Below, in pieces: positions 8,232 to 15,839 of a DNA stretch of 64,000 nucleotides. A program made the translations under genes and the position numbers. Position 1 is the stretch's first letter. Every line of letters starts with the position of its first letter. The notes under the pieces were generated by a model that ran no database searches, was not told the origin of the DNA, and saw only the letters and a list, made by a program, of their open reading frames with translations. Source of the DNA: JAFARZ01 sp035651595 (GTDB taxonomy: Bacteria > Actinomycetota > Actinomycetes > Streptosporangiales > Streptosporangiaceae); the NCBI GenBank assembly GCA_035651595.1, contig DASRFJ010000138.1:1-64000 (forward strand), read 5' to 3'.

Positions 8232-8959
8232 CTTCCGGCATCTCGGCGCTGCTGTTCGACGTGTTCGGCACCGTCGTGGACTGGCGGAGCGGCGTGCGCC
8301 GGGACGTTGCGGAAGCGGCAAGGCAGGTGGGGCGGACCGTGGACGCGGGGGCGTTCGCCGACGCCTGGCGAGCCGGCTACGCGCCCGCGATGGACGAGGT
8401 CCGTCGCGGGGAGCTGCCCTGGACCAAGCTCGACGACCTGCACCGGCGTACCCTGGAGCGGCTGCTTCCCGAGTTCGGCCTCGACGGTCTGGATGAGACC
8501 CAACGGGGCTGGCTGAACACCTGCTGGCATCGCCTCGATCCATGGCCGGACGTGCTCGCCGGGCTGGGCCGGCTGAAGCGGGACTTTGTCATCGCCACGT
8601 TGTCCAACGGCAACGTGGCGATGCTGGTCAGCATGGCCAGGCGCGCCGGCCTCCCGTGGGACATGGTCTTCAGCGCCGAGCTGTTCCGCCACTACAAGCC
8701 CGATCCCGCCTGCTACCTGGGCGCCGTCGACCTGCTGGGCCTCGAGCCGCCGCAGGTCATGCTCGTCGCCGCGCACAACGCCGACCTGTCCGCCGCGGCC
8801 GGCCTAGGCCTGGCCACCGCGTTCGTCCGCCGCCCGGCCGAGCACGGCCCAGGCCAGCACACCGACCTGGCGCCAAGCGGAAACTGCACGCTGACCGCCA
8901 CCGACTTCGCCACCCTCGCCGAAGCGCTGGCCCACCCCCCCGACGGGCTCGCCCGCTAG
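8228..8959 (+). CDS. Haloacid dehalogenase type II (HAD superfamily)
   Basis: The 243-residue protein shows the HAD motifs: LLFDVFGTVVDW (nucleophile Asp near residue 11), TLSNGN (motif II), HYKPDP (motif III Lys) and VAAHNADLSAAAGLG (motif IV). The VFGTVVDW signature is typical of (S)-2-haloacid dehalogenases, although many homologues are phosphatases or inactive on haloacids. In motif IV the usual second Asp position is Asn-Ala-Asp, as in dehalogenases. ATG 8228 overlaps the upstream stop, so it is expressed with the RibD-like gene. Confidence 0.88.
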   Translation: MTSGISALLFDVFGTVVDWRSGVRRDVAEAARQVGRTVDAGAFADAWRAGYAPAMDEVRRGELPWTKLDDLHRRTLERLLPEFGLDGLDETQRGWLNTCWHRLDPWPDVLAGLGRLKRDFVIATLSNGNVAMLVSMARRAGLPWDMVFSAELFRHYKPDPACYLGAVDLLGLEPPQVMLVAAHNADLSAAAGLGLATAFVRRPAEHGPGQHTDLAPSGNCTLTATDFATLAEALAHPPDGLAR

Positions 8960-9091
8960 CCCAGCCGACGGGCCGCGCGCTCCGGCCCGTGAAACCGCGG
9001 CCCAAGCCGTCCTCCCGCTCCTTCTTCTTCCCCCTGCCCCGTATCAGGATATTTAGCCTTATTTCGGGCGTGCCGTCAGGTGCGCCAGATC

Positions 9092-9112
9092 ATTGCGGAC
9101 ACTTGCCTCCCC
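9092..9112 (+). repeat. Degenerate ISAzo13-type terminal repeat
   Basis: ATTGCGGACACTTGCCTCCC resembles the 21-bp end of the IS at 42628 (ATTGCGGACAGTTACCCCCC) with three changes. No matching right end is nearby, so it looks like a relic of a related element. Confidence 0.45.
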
Positions 9113-9198
9113 GGATCTGGACCTCGTTGGCTTATTCGGGGGTTTGCCCGGGTCGCTGGCTGCCCGGTGGGTCTGCGGCTGGTTTGATGGGCCTCGTT

Positions 9199-9280
9199 AG
9201 CGTGGTGGTTTTCCCCTTTGTGGTAACGGGACCCCTGTTCACGAGGGGCGGTCTTCCACGAAGGGGAAATCTTCCACGTT
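9199..9280. repeat. 82-bp palindromic intergenic element, copy 2
   Basis: It runs from AGCGTGG to CCACGTT with paired arms TTCCCCTTTGTGG (9211-9223) and CCACGAAGGGGAA (9256-9268). It is the same length as the copies at 3834, 25526 and 37363. About 38 bp after its right end (GCTGGCGGACTGC...) are also found, inverted, beside copy 4. Confidence 0.75.
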
Positions 9281-9331
9281 GCTGGCGGACTGCGGGTGCG
9301 CTCCTGTCCCGGTAGCGCCGAATCCGCCGTG

Positions 9332-9373
9332 CAGATCTGGCGCCTTTTCTACCGCAGAGCCCTTTATTGACAC
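9332..9373 (+). repeat. Right half of a 76-bp palindromic element
   Basis: CAGATCTGGCGCCTTTTCT onward aligns without gaps with the last 42 bp of the full elements at 15564 and 28554 and ends in the same TTGACAC-type terminus. The left half is not recognisable. Confidence 0.6.
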
Positions 9374-9531
9374 GGAGTCCTGCGCTCCTGTCCTTTCGGC
9401 CACTTCAGCAACACTGGCTGCGCACATCGCCTGCAAACGGACCCGACGCCTGGTGAACGAACTGCGAAATTGAGCAACACCGGCCAGCCCGCAGTGCACT
9501 GGCCAGCGCCCGTCTCGTGACACCGCTGCCG

Positions 9532-10401
9532 TTATGAGATAAGGCCGAGGAGGCGGGCGGCGTTGTCTTTCAGGATCAGCGGGCGGACCTCGGGTTTGAT
9601 ATCCAGCCGATCGAAATCGGCCAGCCAGCGATCCGGAGTGATCGCCGGGAAGTCGGAACCGAACAGTACCTTGTGCCTCAGCAGCGTGTTCGCGTAACGG
9701 ACGAGCTGCGGCGGGAAGTACTTGGGGGACCAGCCGGACAGGTCGATGTAGACGTTCGGCTTGTGCGTCGCGATCGCCAGCGCCTCGTCCTGCCACGGGA
9801 ACGACGGGTGGGCCAGGATGATCGTCAGATCGGGAAAGTCGGCGGCGACGTCGTCGAGGAACAGCGGGTTCGAGTACTTGAGCCGCACCCCGGCGCCGCC
9901 GCGGACGCCCGCGCCGATCCCCGTCTGGCCGGTGTGGAACAGGGCGGGGACGCCGAGTTCCTGGATCGCCTCGTACAGGCCGTAGGCCATCCGGTCGTCC
10001 GGGAAGAAGCCCTGCAGCGACGGGTGGAACTTGAAGCCGCGGATGCCGTTGTCGGTGACCAGCCGGCGAGCGCGGTTGACGGCCGCCTTGCCCTTGGCGG
10101 GGTCGAGGCTGGCGAACGGGATGAGGACATCTGGGTGTTCGGCGGCCAGGGCGGCGATCTCTTCGTTGGGGATCGGCGGGTGGCCGGTCGCGGTCTCCGC
10201 GTCGACGGTGAAGACGACCGCGCCCATCTGGCGCTGCCGGTAGTAGTCGGCCAGCTCGGGGATCGTGAGCGCGTGCGCGTTCGTGGACCTGAAATACTGC
10301 TGTTTGGCCTGTTCCAGCTCGTCCGACAGTGACGTCCGGCCGTCCGCGGTGATCTCGGCGTGGGTGTGGACGTCGATGGCTACCAGATCGGATACGTTCA
10401 T
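9532..10401 (-). CDS. Amidohydrolase family protein (COG2159 type)
   Basis: The 289-residue TIM-barrel protein has an N-terminal metal site (IDVHTHAE; H12, H14), FKFHPSLQGF, a barrel His in LFHTGQTG, ILAHPSFPW, and a C-terminal catalytic Asp in LFGSDFP. This is the amidohydrolase-2 group, which includes 4-oxalomesaconate hydratase and aromatic decarboxylases such as gamma-resorcylate decarboxylase. It is the last gene of an operon after a MarR regulator and a secreted hydrolase, which suggests breakdown of an aromatic or carboxylic compound. The substrate cannot be fixed. Confidence 0.85.
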   Translation of the reverse strand: MNVSDLVAIDVHTHAEITADGRTSLSDELEQAKQQYFRSTNAHALTIPELADYYRQRQMGAVVFTVDAETATGHPPIPNEEIAALAAEHPDVLIPFASLDPAKGKAAVNRARRLVTDNGIRGFKFHPSLQGFFPDDRMAYGLYEAIQELGVPALFHTGQTGIGAGVRGGAGVRLKYSNPLFLDDVAADFPDLTIILAHPSFPWQDEALAIATHKPNVYIDLSGWSPKYFPPQLVRYANTLLRHKVLFGSDFPAITPDRWLADFDRLDIKPEVRPLILKDNAARLLGLIS

Positions 10402-10432
10402 CGGCGCGGTGGTCCCTTCGCGGCGGCTCGGT

Positions 10433-10882
10433 TCAGGCGGTTCGCTTGCGGGACCGCTCCGGCTGGGCGGCCAGGTTGTCGTGGCAGCTGCGCAGAACGC
10501 GGCGCAGCCGTGCGACTTCGGTCGCGGTCAGGCCGCCGAGCATCTCCGCCTCGACCGCCGCGACGGGGTCCCGGAACTGGTCGAGCACGCCCTGACCGCG
10601 CGCGGTCAGCCGGACCACCCGGCGGCGCCGGTCCGCCGGGTCGCCGTGCCGTTCGATCAGGCCGCGCTCCTCCAGCGCCATGACCAGCTCGGCCATCGAC
10701 TGGGCGGCGACGAACGAGTTGCGGGCCAGCTGCGCCGAGGACATGTCGGGGTGCCGTTCCAGCACGGTCAGCGCGGTGTACTGGATGGTCGTCAGTCCGG
10801 CCGGCCGGAAAATGTCGTCCAACCGGGACCTGACCGCGAGCTCAAGCTGCTTGACCAGGTACAAGGTCATCGGCTCGGTCAC
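10433..10882 (-). CDS. MarR family transcriptional regulator
   Basis: The protein (about 149 residues) has the MarR winged helix: LTTIQYTALTVLERHPDMS, SSAQLARNSFVAAQSMAELV, and the wing RHGDPADRRRRVVRLTARG. I chose the GTG at 10882 (VTEPMTLYLV); a GTG at 10906 would overlap the upstream hydrolase and an ATG at 10870 is possible too. It lies between a secreted hydrolase and an amidohydrolase in one minus-strand operon. It probably represses this operon; a candidate operator lies upstream of the first gene (12339-12372). Confidence 0.88.
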   Translation of the reverse strand: MTEPMTLYLVKQLELAVRSRLDDIFRPAGLTTIQYTALTVLERHPDMSSAQLARNSFVAAQSMAELVMALEERGLIERHGDPADRRRRVVRLTARGQGVLDQFRDPVAAVEAEMLGGLTATEVARLRRVLRSCHDNLAAQPERSRKRTA

Positions 10883-10892
10883 GAACCGAAGA

Positions 10893-12257
10893 CTATCGGG
10901 TGGCACCCGTCAGCTGGCCTGGCTCGTAGTCGACGAAGCGCGCCGGCCCGAGGTTGAGCCCTTCGGCAACCTGCTCCAGGTGTTTCGTGGATGCGACGTT
11001 CCCCCAGTGCCCAGTGGCGATCCGGGTGCCGATGGCCTGCACCCCGGCGACCAGCTCGGCGGAGCTGAAGTTGCAGTGACCGACACTGGCCACGTACGCC
11101 TGCCGGAGCAGGCTGGCGGACCCCGCTGCCTGGACTCGCGCCCGGTAGAAGTTCTCCTGCTGGACCGGCACCAGCTGGTCCGCGATCGTGTGCAGATCGA
11201 GTTCGGGCACCGCCAGACGGCCGGTGGGCACCGATGTCTCGCGCAGCGACCGGACGGCCGCCGGATCGGCTGTGATCGTCGCGTGCTGGGTGAGGTCGGT
11301 CAGGTCGCCGCCGAGGCTGAGCCCTGCCGCATGGTACATCGTGGCGACGTCCGGCAGGTACGGCGACCGGAGCAGCACCGCGCCGAAGTCGGTCCCGGCG
11401 GTCCAGCTCGCGCTGCCGCCGGACGCCGCGTCGATCGACGGGCGGCCGGACTCGATGAAGTCGAGCGTCGAGAACGACCCGGTGAACTCGACCTGGAACT
11501 GGCCCGCTTCCAGTTCGGCAGGCGTTAGCGGGGCGCCGACCGAACCGGGTGACGCGTTGAGCAGCGCCAGCGCGAGCGCCAGACGGGCCCGGCCCGCCGC
11601 GGTCTGCTGGGCCGTGGTGGCCGCGGCCTGAAGTTCCGCGGCGGTGGCCAGCGCCGCACTGGTAGTGGTGAACCCGGTCAGCTGCACGTTCTGGCCGGGC
11701 AGCAGCAACTGGGCCAGCGCGTACTCGCCGTCGAGCTGGTAGTTGTTGAGGTTGATTGCGCCCGCGACGATGCCGCAGGTGGTGAGCGCTCCGTCGATGG
11801 CTCCCGCGCCGTCCTGGGCCTCAATGGCGCTGATCAGGCCGCCCATCGAGGTGCCGACCGCGATCACCCGCCGTGGTCTGGCAGGGAGCGCGCCCGATTC
11901 AACCGCGCGCAGCGTGCCGAACTGATCGGACACCGCGGTGTCCAGCGCCCACATCGAACCGGACGGGTCGTAGGACGATCCGGCGAGCGCGTAGCCGCGC
12001 GCGAGCAGGGCTGCGGCGGTGGCCGGGTCGGGTGCGTCCTGCGCGGTCAGCGGCCCGAAGCCGTGGCTGTACAGCAGCAACGTGCCGTTCCACTGAGCGG
12101 GGATGTCCGCGATCCACACGGTGCCGTTCGGCAGTGTCCCGGTGTCATGGGTGACCCCGTCGGTCGTGGCGCCAGCTCCGGTCGGGGCGCCCACGATGCT
12201 CAGCGCCATCGCCGACGTGGCGGCGAGGGACAATGCGACGTTACGCAGCGATCTCAT
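10893..12257 (-). CDS. Secreted alpha/beta hydrolase
   Basis: The 454-residue protein starts with a Sec-type signal peptide (MRSLRNVALSL..., cleavage near AGA at residues 27-29). The alpha/beta hydrolase core shows LLLYSHGFGPL (oxyanion strand), the nucleophile elbow GTSMGG, and a late DLHTIADQLVPV with Asp and a C-terminal VGHCNFS carrying the catalytic His. A 100-residue Ala/Gln-rich helical insert (about 210-280) forms the lid. Substrate unknown; esterase or lipase is likely. TGGAGGACACC precedes ATG 12257. It is the first gene of the MarR operon. Confidence 0.8.
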   Translation of the reverse strand: MRSLRNVALSLAATSAMALSIVGAPTGAGATTDGVTHDTGTLPNGTVWIADIPAQWNGTLLLYSHGFGPLTAQDAPDPATAAALLARGYALAGSSYDPSGSMWALDTAVSDQFGTLRAVESGALPARPRRVIAVGTSMGGLISAIEAQDGAGAIDGALTTCGIVAGAINLNNYQLDGEYALAQLLLPGQNVQLTGFTTTSAALATAAELQAAATTAQQTAAGRARLALALALLNASPGSVGAPLTPAELEAGQFQVEFTGSFSTLDFIESGRPSIDAASGGSASWTAGTDFGAVLLRSPYLPDVATMYHAAGLSLGGDLTDLTQHATITADPAAVRSLRETSVPTGRLAVPELDLHTIADQLVPVQQENFYRARVQAAGSASLLRQAYVASVGHCNFSSAELVAGVQAIGTRIATGHWGNVASTKHLEQVAEGLNLGPARFVDYEPGQLTGATR

Positions 12258-12338
12258 CGGTGTCCTCCAGGGTGTGCGGGATCCGCAGAGAGGATGGCCT
12301 TCTGGCTGTGCATGCTGTCACGACGTTCTAAAGATGTA

Positions 12339-12372
12339 CAGGTTCCCTGATGATTATTTTTCAGGAAACCTG
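12339..12372. promoter_or_regulatory. Inverted repeat upstream of the hydrolase-MarR operon
   Basis: CAGGTTCCCTGA (12339-12350) and TCAGGAAACCTG (12361-12372) pair at 11 of 12 positions around an AT-rich 10-bp spacer. It lies about 80 bp before the ATG of the secreted hydrolase, where a MarR-type operator would be expected. The regulator is inferred from gene order. Confidence 0.45.
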
Positions 12373-12613
12373 ATCACAGCACGCGTGCGTTCGCGGTCCC
12401 GCTTGCCCTTCGGCCATTCTCGCCGGGCTGGACCGGGGGCGGGCTGGATATGCGGGTTCCAATGAAGCGGAAATCGCGCGGACTGGCGACCCAAGCGCAC
12501 GTATCCGTCTCCTTTTCAAAAGCTCTTCCAGTCAAGCCCGTAGGGCTTGCAGAAGAAGGACGGAAACCGGGCATTTGGCTCATTACTGGCGCTGCCGCGG
12601 CGGAGGCTGGATT

Positions 12614-12660
12614 ATTGCGGACAGTTACCCTCCCGGTTTGGGGGGGTAACTGTCCGCAAT
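12614..12660. mobile_element. 47-bp MITE built from the ends of the ISAzo13-like element
   Basis: It starts ATTGCGGACAGTTACC and ends GGTAACTGTCCGCAAT. Each half is 21 bp; the right end is identical to the IS at 42628-44485 and the left differs at one base. Only GGTTT lies between. GATT flanks it on both sides (12610-12613 and 12661-12664), a 4-bp target duplication that reads AATC on the other strand, the same duplication as the full IS. It is probably moved by that IS transposase. Confidence 0.8.
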
Positions 12661-12806
12661 GATTTTCGGGCGGCTCCCGGGACCCGCGGCGGCTCCGAAA
12701 CAGAGGATCATATCGGCGCGAACAGGGCATCGGCGCGCACCGAGCACAGGCGGGTGCCTCGACACGCCGGAAACACACCTTACGTACATTTGGGTCGCTC
12801 ACAACC

Positions 12807-12825
12807 GGGGGATAAGTGTCCGCGA
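12807..12825 (-). repeat. Weak relic of an IS end
   Basis: GGGGATAAGTGTCCGCGAT, read on the minus strand, resembles the IS terminus and shares the GGACACTT variant with the relic at 9092. Short and degenerate. Confidence 0.3.
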
Positions 12826-12995
12826 TCTTCGTCGGCTCGTCGTCCGCAATCCGAATCGGCTGTGGGGGTACACGACAACCATAGCGAGCCCGACATTGCG
12901 GGCACAGTTCGCGATGCCGCGGGGGATTCGACGCCGTGGCGCGTCCCCAGCGTCGCGCTACGCTTTGCGTACGTCGTGCTCTCCAGGAGGCGCCG

Positions 12996-13649
12996 ATGGC
13001 TGTCGGACCGGGAAACGAATCAGCAGGCATGCGGACCTCGCGCACCGACCGCGAGCAGGCGATCGAGATGCTCAAGACCGCGTTCGTGCAGGACCGGCTG
13101 ACCAAGGACGAACTGGACGCGCGGGTAGGCCAGGCACTCGCGGCGCGGACCTATGCGGACCTGGACGCCGTCACCCACGACGTCCCCGTCTCGTCGAGAC
13201 TTCCCCCACTCCCGCGGGTCTTGCAAACCACCTCAGCGCCACTGTCGCCGCACGTGCCGAGGCGTAGCGAGGTGCGGCGGGCGGTCACGTCGGGCACGGG
13301 GGCGCTCGGGGTGGTCATCGTCGCGGTAGGCGCCGTCGCGGGTGTCGCCGTCAACCCGCTCGCCGGGGTGGCCGTTGCCGTGTTCTTCGTGATCATCGCT
13401 GCGATCGCCGCCGGGTTCGCAGCGCTGGTCATCCGCAGTGCCCAGGTTATCGAGGAGCGGTCCCGTCGCCGCAAACGCGCCAGCTCCAGTGGGCGGACGC
13501 CGCCGGGACCAGGACCGGGCAGCCATAACATCGGCCCTATGGACAGCGCGGCAATCCTCGACCGGCTACGCACTGGTCGCGTCCTTGCGCATGCGCAGCG
13601 CAGGGTTTACGCACAAAGAGTCTCCGCGGGGCCGCCGCTAGCGCGTTGA
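12996..13649 (+). CDS. DUF1707 domain membrane protein
   Basis: The 217-residue protein has an N-terminal DUF1707 helix pair (about residues 10-60: RTSRTDREQAIEMLKTAFV and LTKDELDARVGQALAARTYA) and two hydrophobic segments (ALGVVIVAVGAVAGVAVNPL and VAVAVFFVIIAAIAAGFAAL), then a basic tail. DUF1707 proteins are common small membrane-linked proteins of actinobacteria, with the DUF thought to be a protein-binding module. I chose ATG 12996 because AGGAGG lies at 12985-12990; the frame stays open to 12936. Downstream of residue 165 the sequence is low complexity. Confidence 0.75.
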   Translation: MAVGPGNESAGMRTSRTDREQAIEMLKTAFVQDRLTKDELDARVGQALAARTYADLDAVTHDVPVSSRLPPLPRVLQTTSAPLSPHVPRRSEVRRAVTSGTGALGVVIVAVGAVAGVAVNPLAGVAVAVFFVIIAAIAAGFAALVIRSAQVIEERSRRRKRASSSGRTPPGPGPGSHNIGPMDSAAILDRLRTGRVLAHAQRRVYAQRVSAGPPLAR

Positions 13650-14115
13650 GTTGCGACGGCCCTCGCGGAAACTGCCCCCCACCACTAAGTGGCGCTGGTC
13701 AATGCCGGGCCGGTGAGCCATTGCAGTTGTCGAAGACGGTTGGGTCGCGAGCCTCGGAGTGCCCGATCTCCTGCTCCATGAGCACGCCCCCCTCAAGAGC
13801 GGCCCATGGCGCCTGGTTAGTGGTGAGGGCCGCGGCGGGTGCCAGAGATCTTCGTCTAGCACGCAGGGTTGTACGCACTGTCCTGGTCCCTCTCGCACTC
13901 GTGCCAGGACTAGCCCTGCGCCCAGGCCTGGCGAACGGACTCTTCTCCAACAGAACCTAACAACGAGACTTCGCAGCTAGAGCGCAGTGAACGGTTAAGC
14001 CTGATGCGTGACGAAGGCTTCCTGGTAAAGCGCCACGCCCGCGGTTACCTGAGAGTCAAGATTTTTCACAACGACAGAGGTTTCACCCCAAGGCCACTGG
14101 ACTACGGTCTGAGAC
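13650..14115. other. Non-coding stretch
   Basis: I see no gene in these 466 bp. Short frames on both strands are Arg/Pro-rich and lack ribosome sites. The last part must hold the promoter of the ferredoxin reductase gene; no clear -35/-10 pair was found. Confidence 0.5.
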
Positions 14116-15333
14116 ATGAGCGCACACGTGATCGTCGGGGCTGGACTGGCGGGGGCCAAAGCGGCGGAGACGCTGCGCGAGGAGGGGTTCACCGGGCCGG
14201 TCGTCCTCATCGGCGAGGAGGCCGAACGCCCGTACGAGCGTCCGCCGCTGTCCAAGGACTACCTGCTGGGCAAGGCCGAACGCGAGTCGATCTTCGTCCA
14301 CCCCGCGGACTGGTACCGGGAGCACGACGTCGACCTGCGGCTCGGCACGGCGGTCACGTCGATCGATCGCGGCGCGCACGAGGTGGTACTCGCCGACGGC
14401 GGCCGGATCGAATACGCCAAGCTCCTGCTCACCACCGGTTCGTTGCCGCGCCGCTTGCAGGTTTCCGGTGCGCACCAGGCCGGGGTGCACTACCTGCGCA
14501 CCGCCGGTGACTCCGACCAGCTGAAGGCGGCCTTCGCCGGCGCCAGCCGGGTCGTGGTGATCGGCGCCGGCTGGATCGGCCTGGAGGCGGCCGCCGCCGC
14601 GCGAACCGCCGGTGCCGAAGTCACGGTCGTCGAGATGGGCGAACTCCCGCTGCTTCGGGTCCTCGGTCCCGAGGTCGCCCGGGTGTTCGCCGACCTGCAC
14701 CGCGACCACGGCGTCGACCTGCGGCTCGGGGTCCAGCTCGACGACATCACCGGCTCCGGCGGCCGAGCCGACGGCGTTCAGCTCAGCGACGGCACCCAGA
14801 TCAGCGCCGACGTCGTGATCGTCGGCGTCGGCATCAGCCCCAATACCGACCTCGCCGAGGCGGCCGGCCTGGACCTCGGCGACGGCATCAAGACCGACGC
14901 CTCGCTGCGGACCTCCGATCCGGACATCTACGCGGCCGGCGATGTCGCGTGCGCGCACCACCCGTTCCTGGACGCGCACATCCGGGTCGAGCACTGGGCG
15001 AACGCGCTCAACCAGCCGCAGACCGCCGCGAAGGCGATGCTCGGCCAGGACGTGGCCTACGACCTGCTGCCCTACTTCTACACCGACCAGTACGACCTGG
15101 GCATGGAATACTCCGGCTACGTCGCGCCGGGCAGCCACGACGAGGTCGTGTTCCGCGGCGACAAGCAAGCCCGCGAGTTCGTCGCCTTCTGGCTCCGCGA
15201 CGGCCGCGTCATGGCCGGCATGAACGTCAACGTCTGGGACGTCAACGAGCACGTCCAGTCCCTCATCCTCCGCGCCGCCCCGGTAGACAAAACCCGCCTG
15301 TCCAACCCCGACATCCCCCTACCAGAGGTCTAA
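14116..15333 (+). CDS. FAD-dependent ferredoxin reductase (rhodocoxin/BphA4 type)
   Basis: The 405-residue protein has an N-terminal FAD site (VIVGAGLAGAKAAETL), ERPPLSKDYLLG, a central NAD site (VVVIGAGWIGLEAAAAA) with a following acidic residue (VVEMGE) that favours NADH, and IYAAGDVACAHHPF near the second FAD contact. The C-terminal domain (about 320-405; EYSGYVAPGSHDEVVFRG) is the Reductase_C fold. It should pass electrons from NADH to a 2Fe-2S or 3Fe-4S ferredoxin, often for a P450 or a dioxygenase. No ferredoxin or oxygenase is adjacent. Confidence 0.9.
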   Translation: MSAHVIVGAGLAGAKAAETLREEGFTGPVVLIGEEAERPYERPPLSKDYLLGKAERESIFVHPADWYREHDVDLRLGTAVTSIDRGAHEVVLADGGRIEYAKLLLTTGSLPRRLQVSGAHQAGVHYLRTAGDSDQLKAAFAGASRVVVIGAGWIGLEAAAAARTAGAEVTVVEMGELPLLRVLGPEVARVFADLHRDHGVDLRLGVQLDDITGSGGRADGVQLSDGTQISADVVIVGVGISPNTDLAEAAGLDLGDGIKTDASLRTSDPDIYAAGDVACAHHPFLDAHIRVEHWANALNQPQTAAKAMLGQDVAYDLLPYFYTDQYDLGMEYSGYVAPGSHDEVVFRGDKQAREFVAFWLRDGRVMAGMNVNVWDVNEHVQSLILRAAPVDKTRLSNPDIPLPEV

Positions 15334-15839
15334 CCCCACGCCCTCGGCCCCCGCCGCCCCAGTCCGTCGCGCGCCGCCCGGCCTGTCGGCGCGCAACCGC
15401 CGCCACCGGCAGCGTCGCCGATCCGCAGCGCCGGCCCGCCGCGCCCCGGCCCCTCCCGCGCCCGAAATGTCGCGGTTGCCGGTATCGCGCCACGGGCGGG
15501 TGAGCGGAGTGACGTTACTGTTGTGACGGAGGCGGCTATTGGTATGACAGTAAAGCAGCTTAGGTGTAAGAAAAGTGCTCCTTGGCAGAAAAGGCGCCAG
15601 ATCTGGCGCCTTTCTTAACACGAAGCACTTTTCTGACACGTTAGGTTCGCTGTGAGGCCGAAATAACGGATATGTCGGGCGGATGGCGCGTCCGCGCCTT
15701 GATGGGCGTGGGGTGCGTGGTGCCAGTGGGGTTATTGGGCGTGAAGTGGCTTGTGGAGCGTGGTGGTGGCGGCGGCGCGGCGGGCGGGGCGGCGCTGCGG
15801 GCGGGGGTCGGGCGGGCGGCGCGTTCGCGAGCGGGGTGG
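15334..15839. other. Non-coding region with a palindromic element
   Basis: No gene is supported in these 506 bp. A 76-bp palindromic element lies at 15564-15639. The rest is C/G-rich without a clear signal. Confidence 0.6.
15564..15639. repeat. 76-bp palindromic intergenic element, copy 1
   Basis: The element pairs end to end: GTGTAAGAAAAGTGCT with AGCACTTTTCTGACAC outside, and AAAGGCGCCAGA with TCTGGCGCCTTT at the centre. It aligns without gaps with the 76-bp element at 28554 and with the half copy at 9332. Confidence 0.75.

Larger units (their letters stand above)
8960..9531. other. Non-coding region rich in repeat elements
   Basis: No convincing gene is seen in these 572 bp. They hold a degenerate insertion-sequence end (9092-9112), an 82-bp palindromic element (9199-9280), a conserved tail after it (9281-9318) and the right half of a 76-bp element (9332-9373). 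Confidence 0.7.
12258..12995. other. Long non-coding region with operator-like repeat and miniature IS
   Basis: No gene is convincing in these 738 bp. They contain an inverted repeat (12339-12372), a 47-bp miniature of the ISAzo13-like element (12614-12660) and a weaker relic of a similar end (12807-12825). Short open frames here have no ribosome site and no recognisable protein pattern. Confidence 0.6.
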
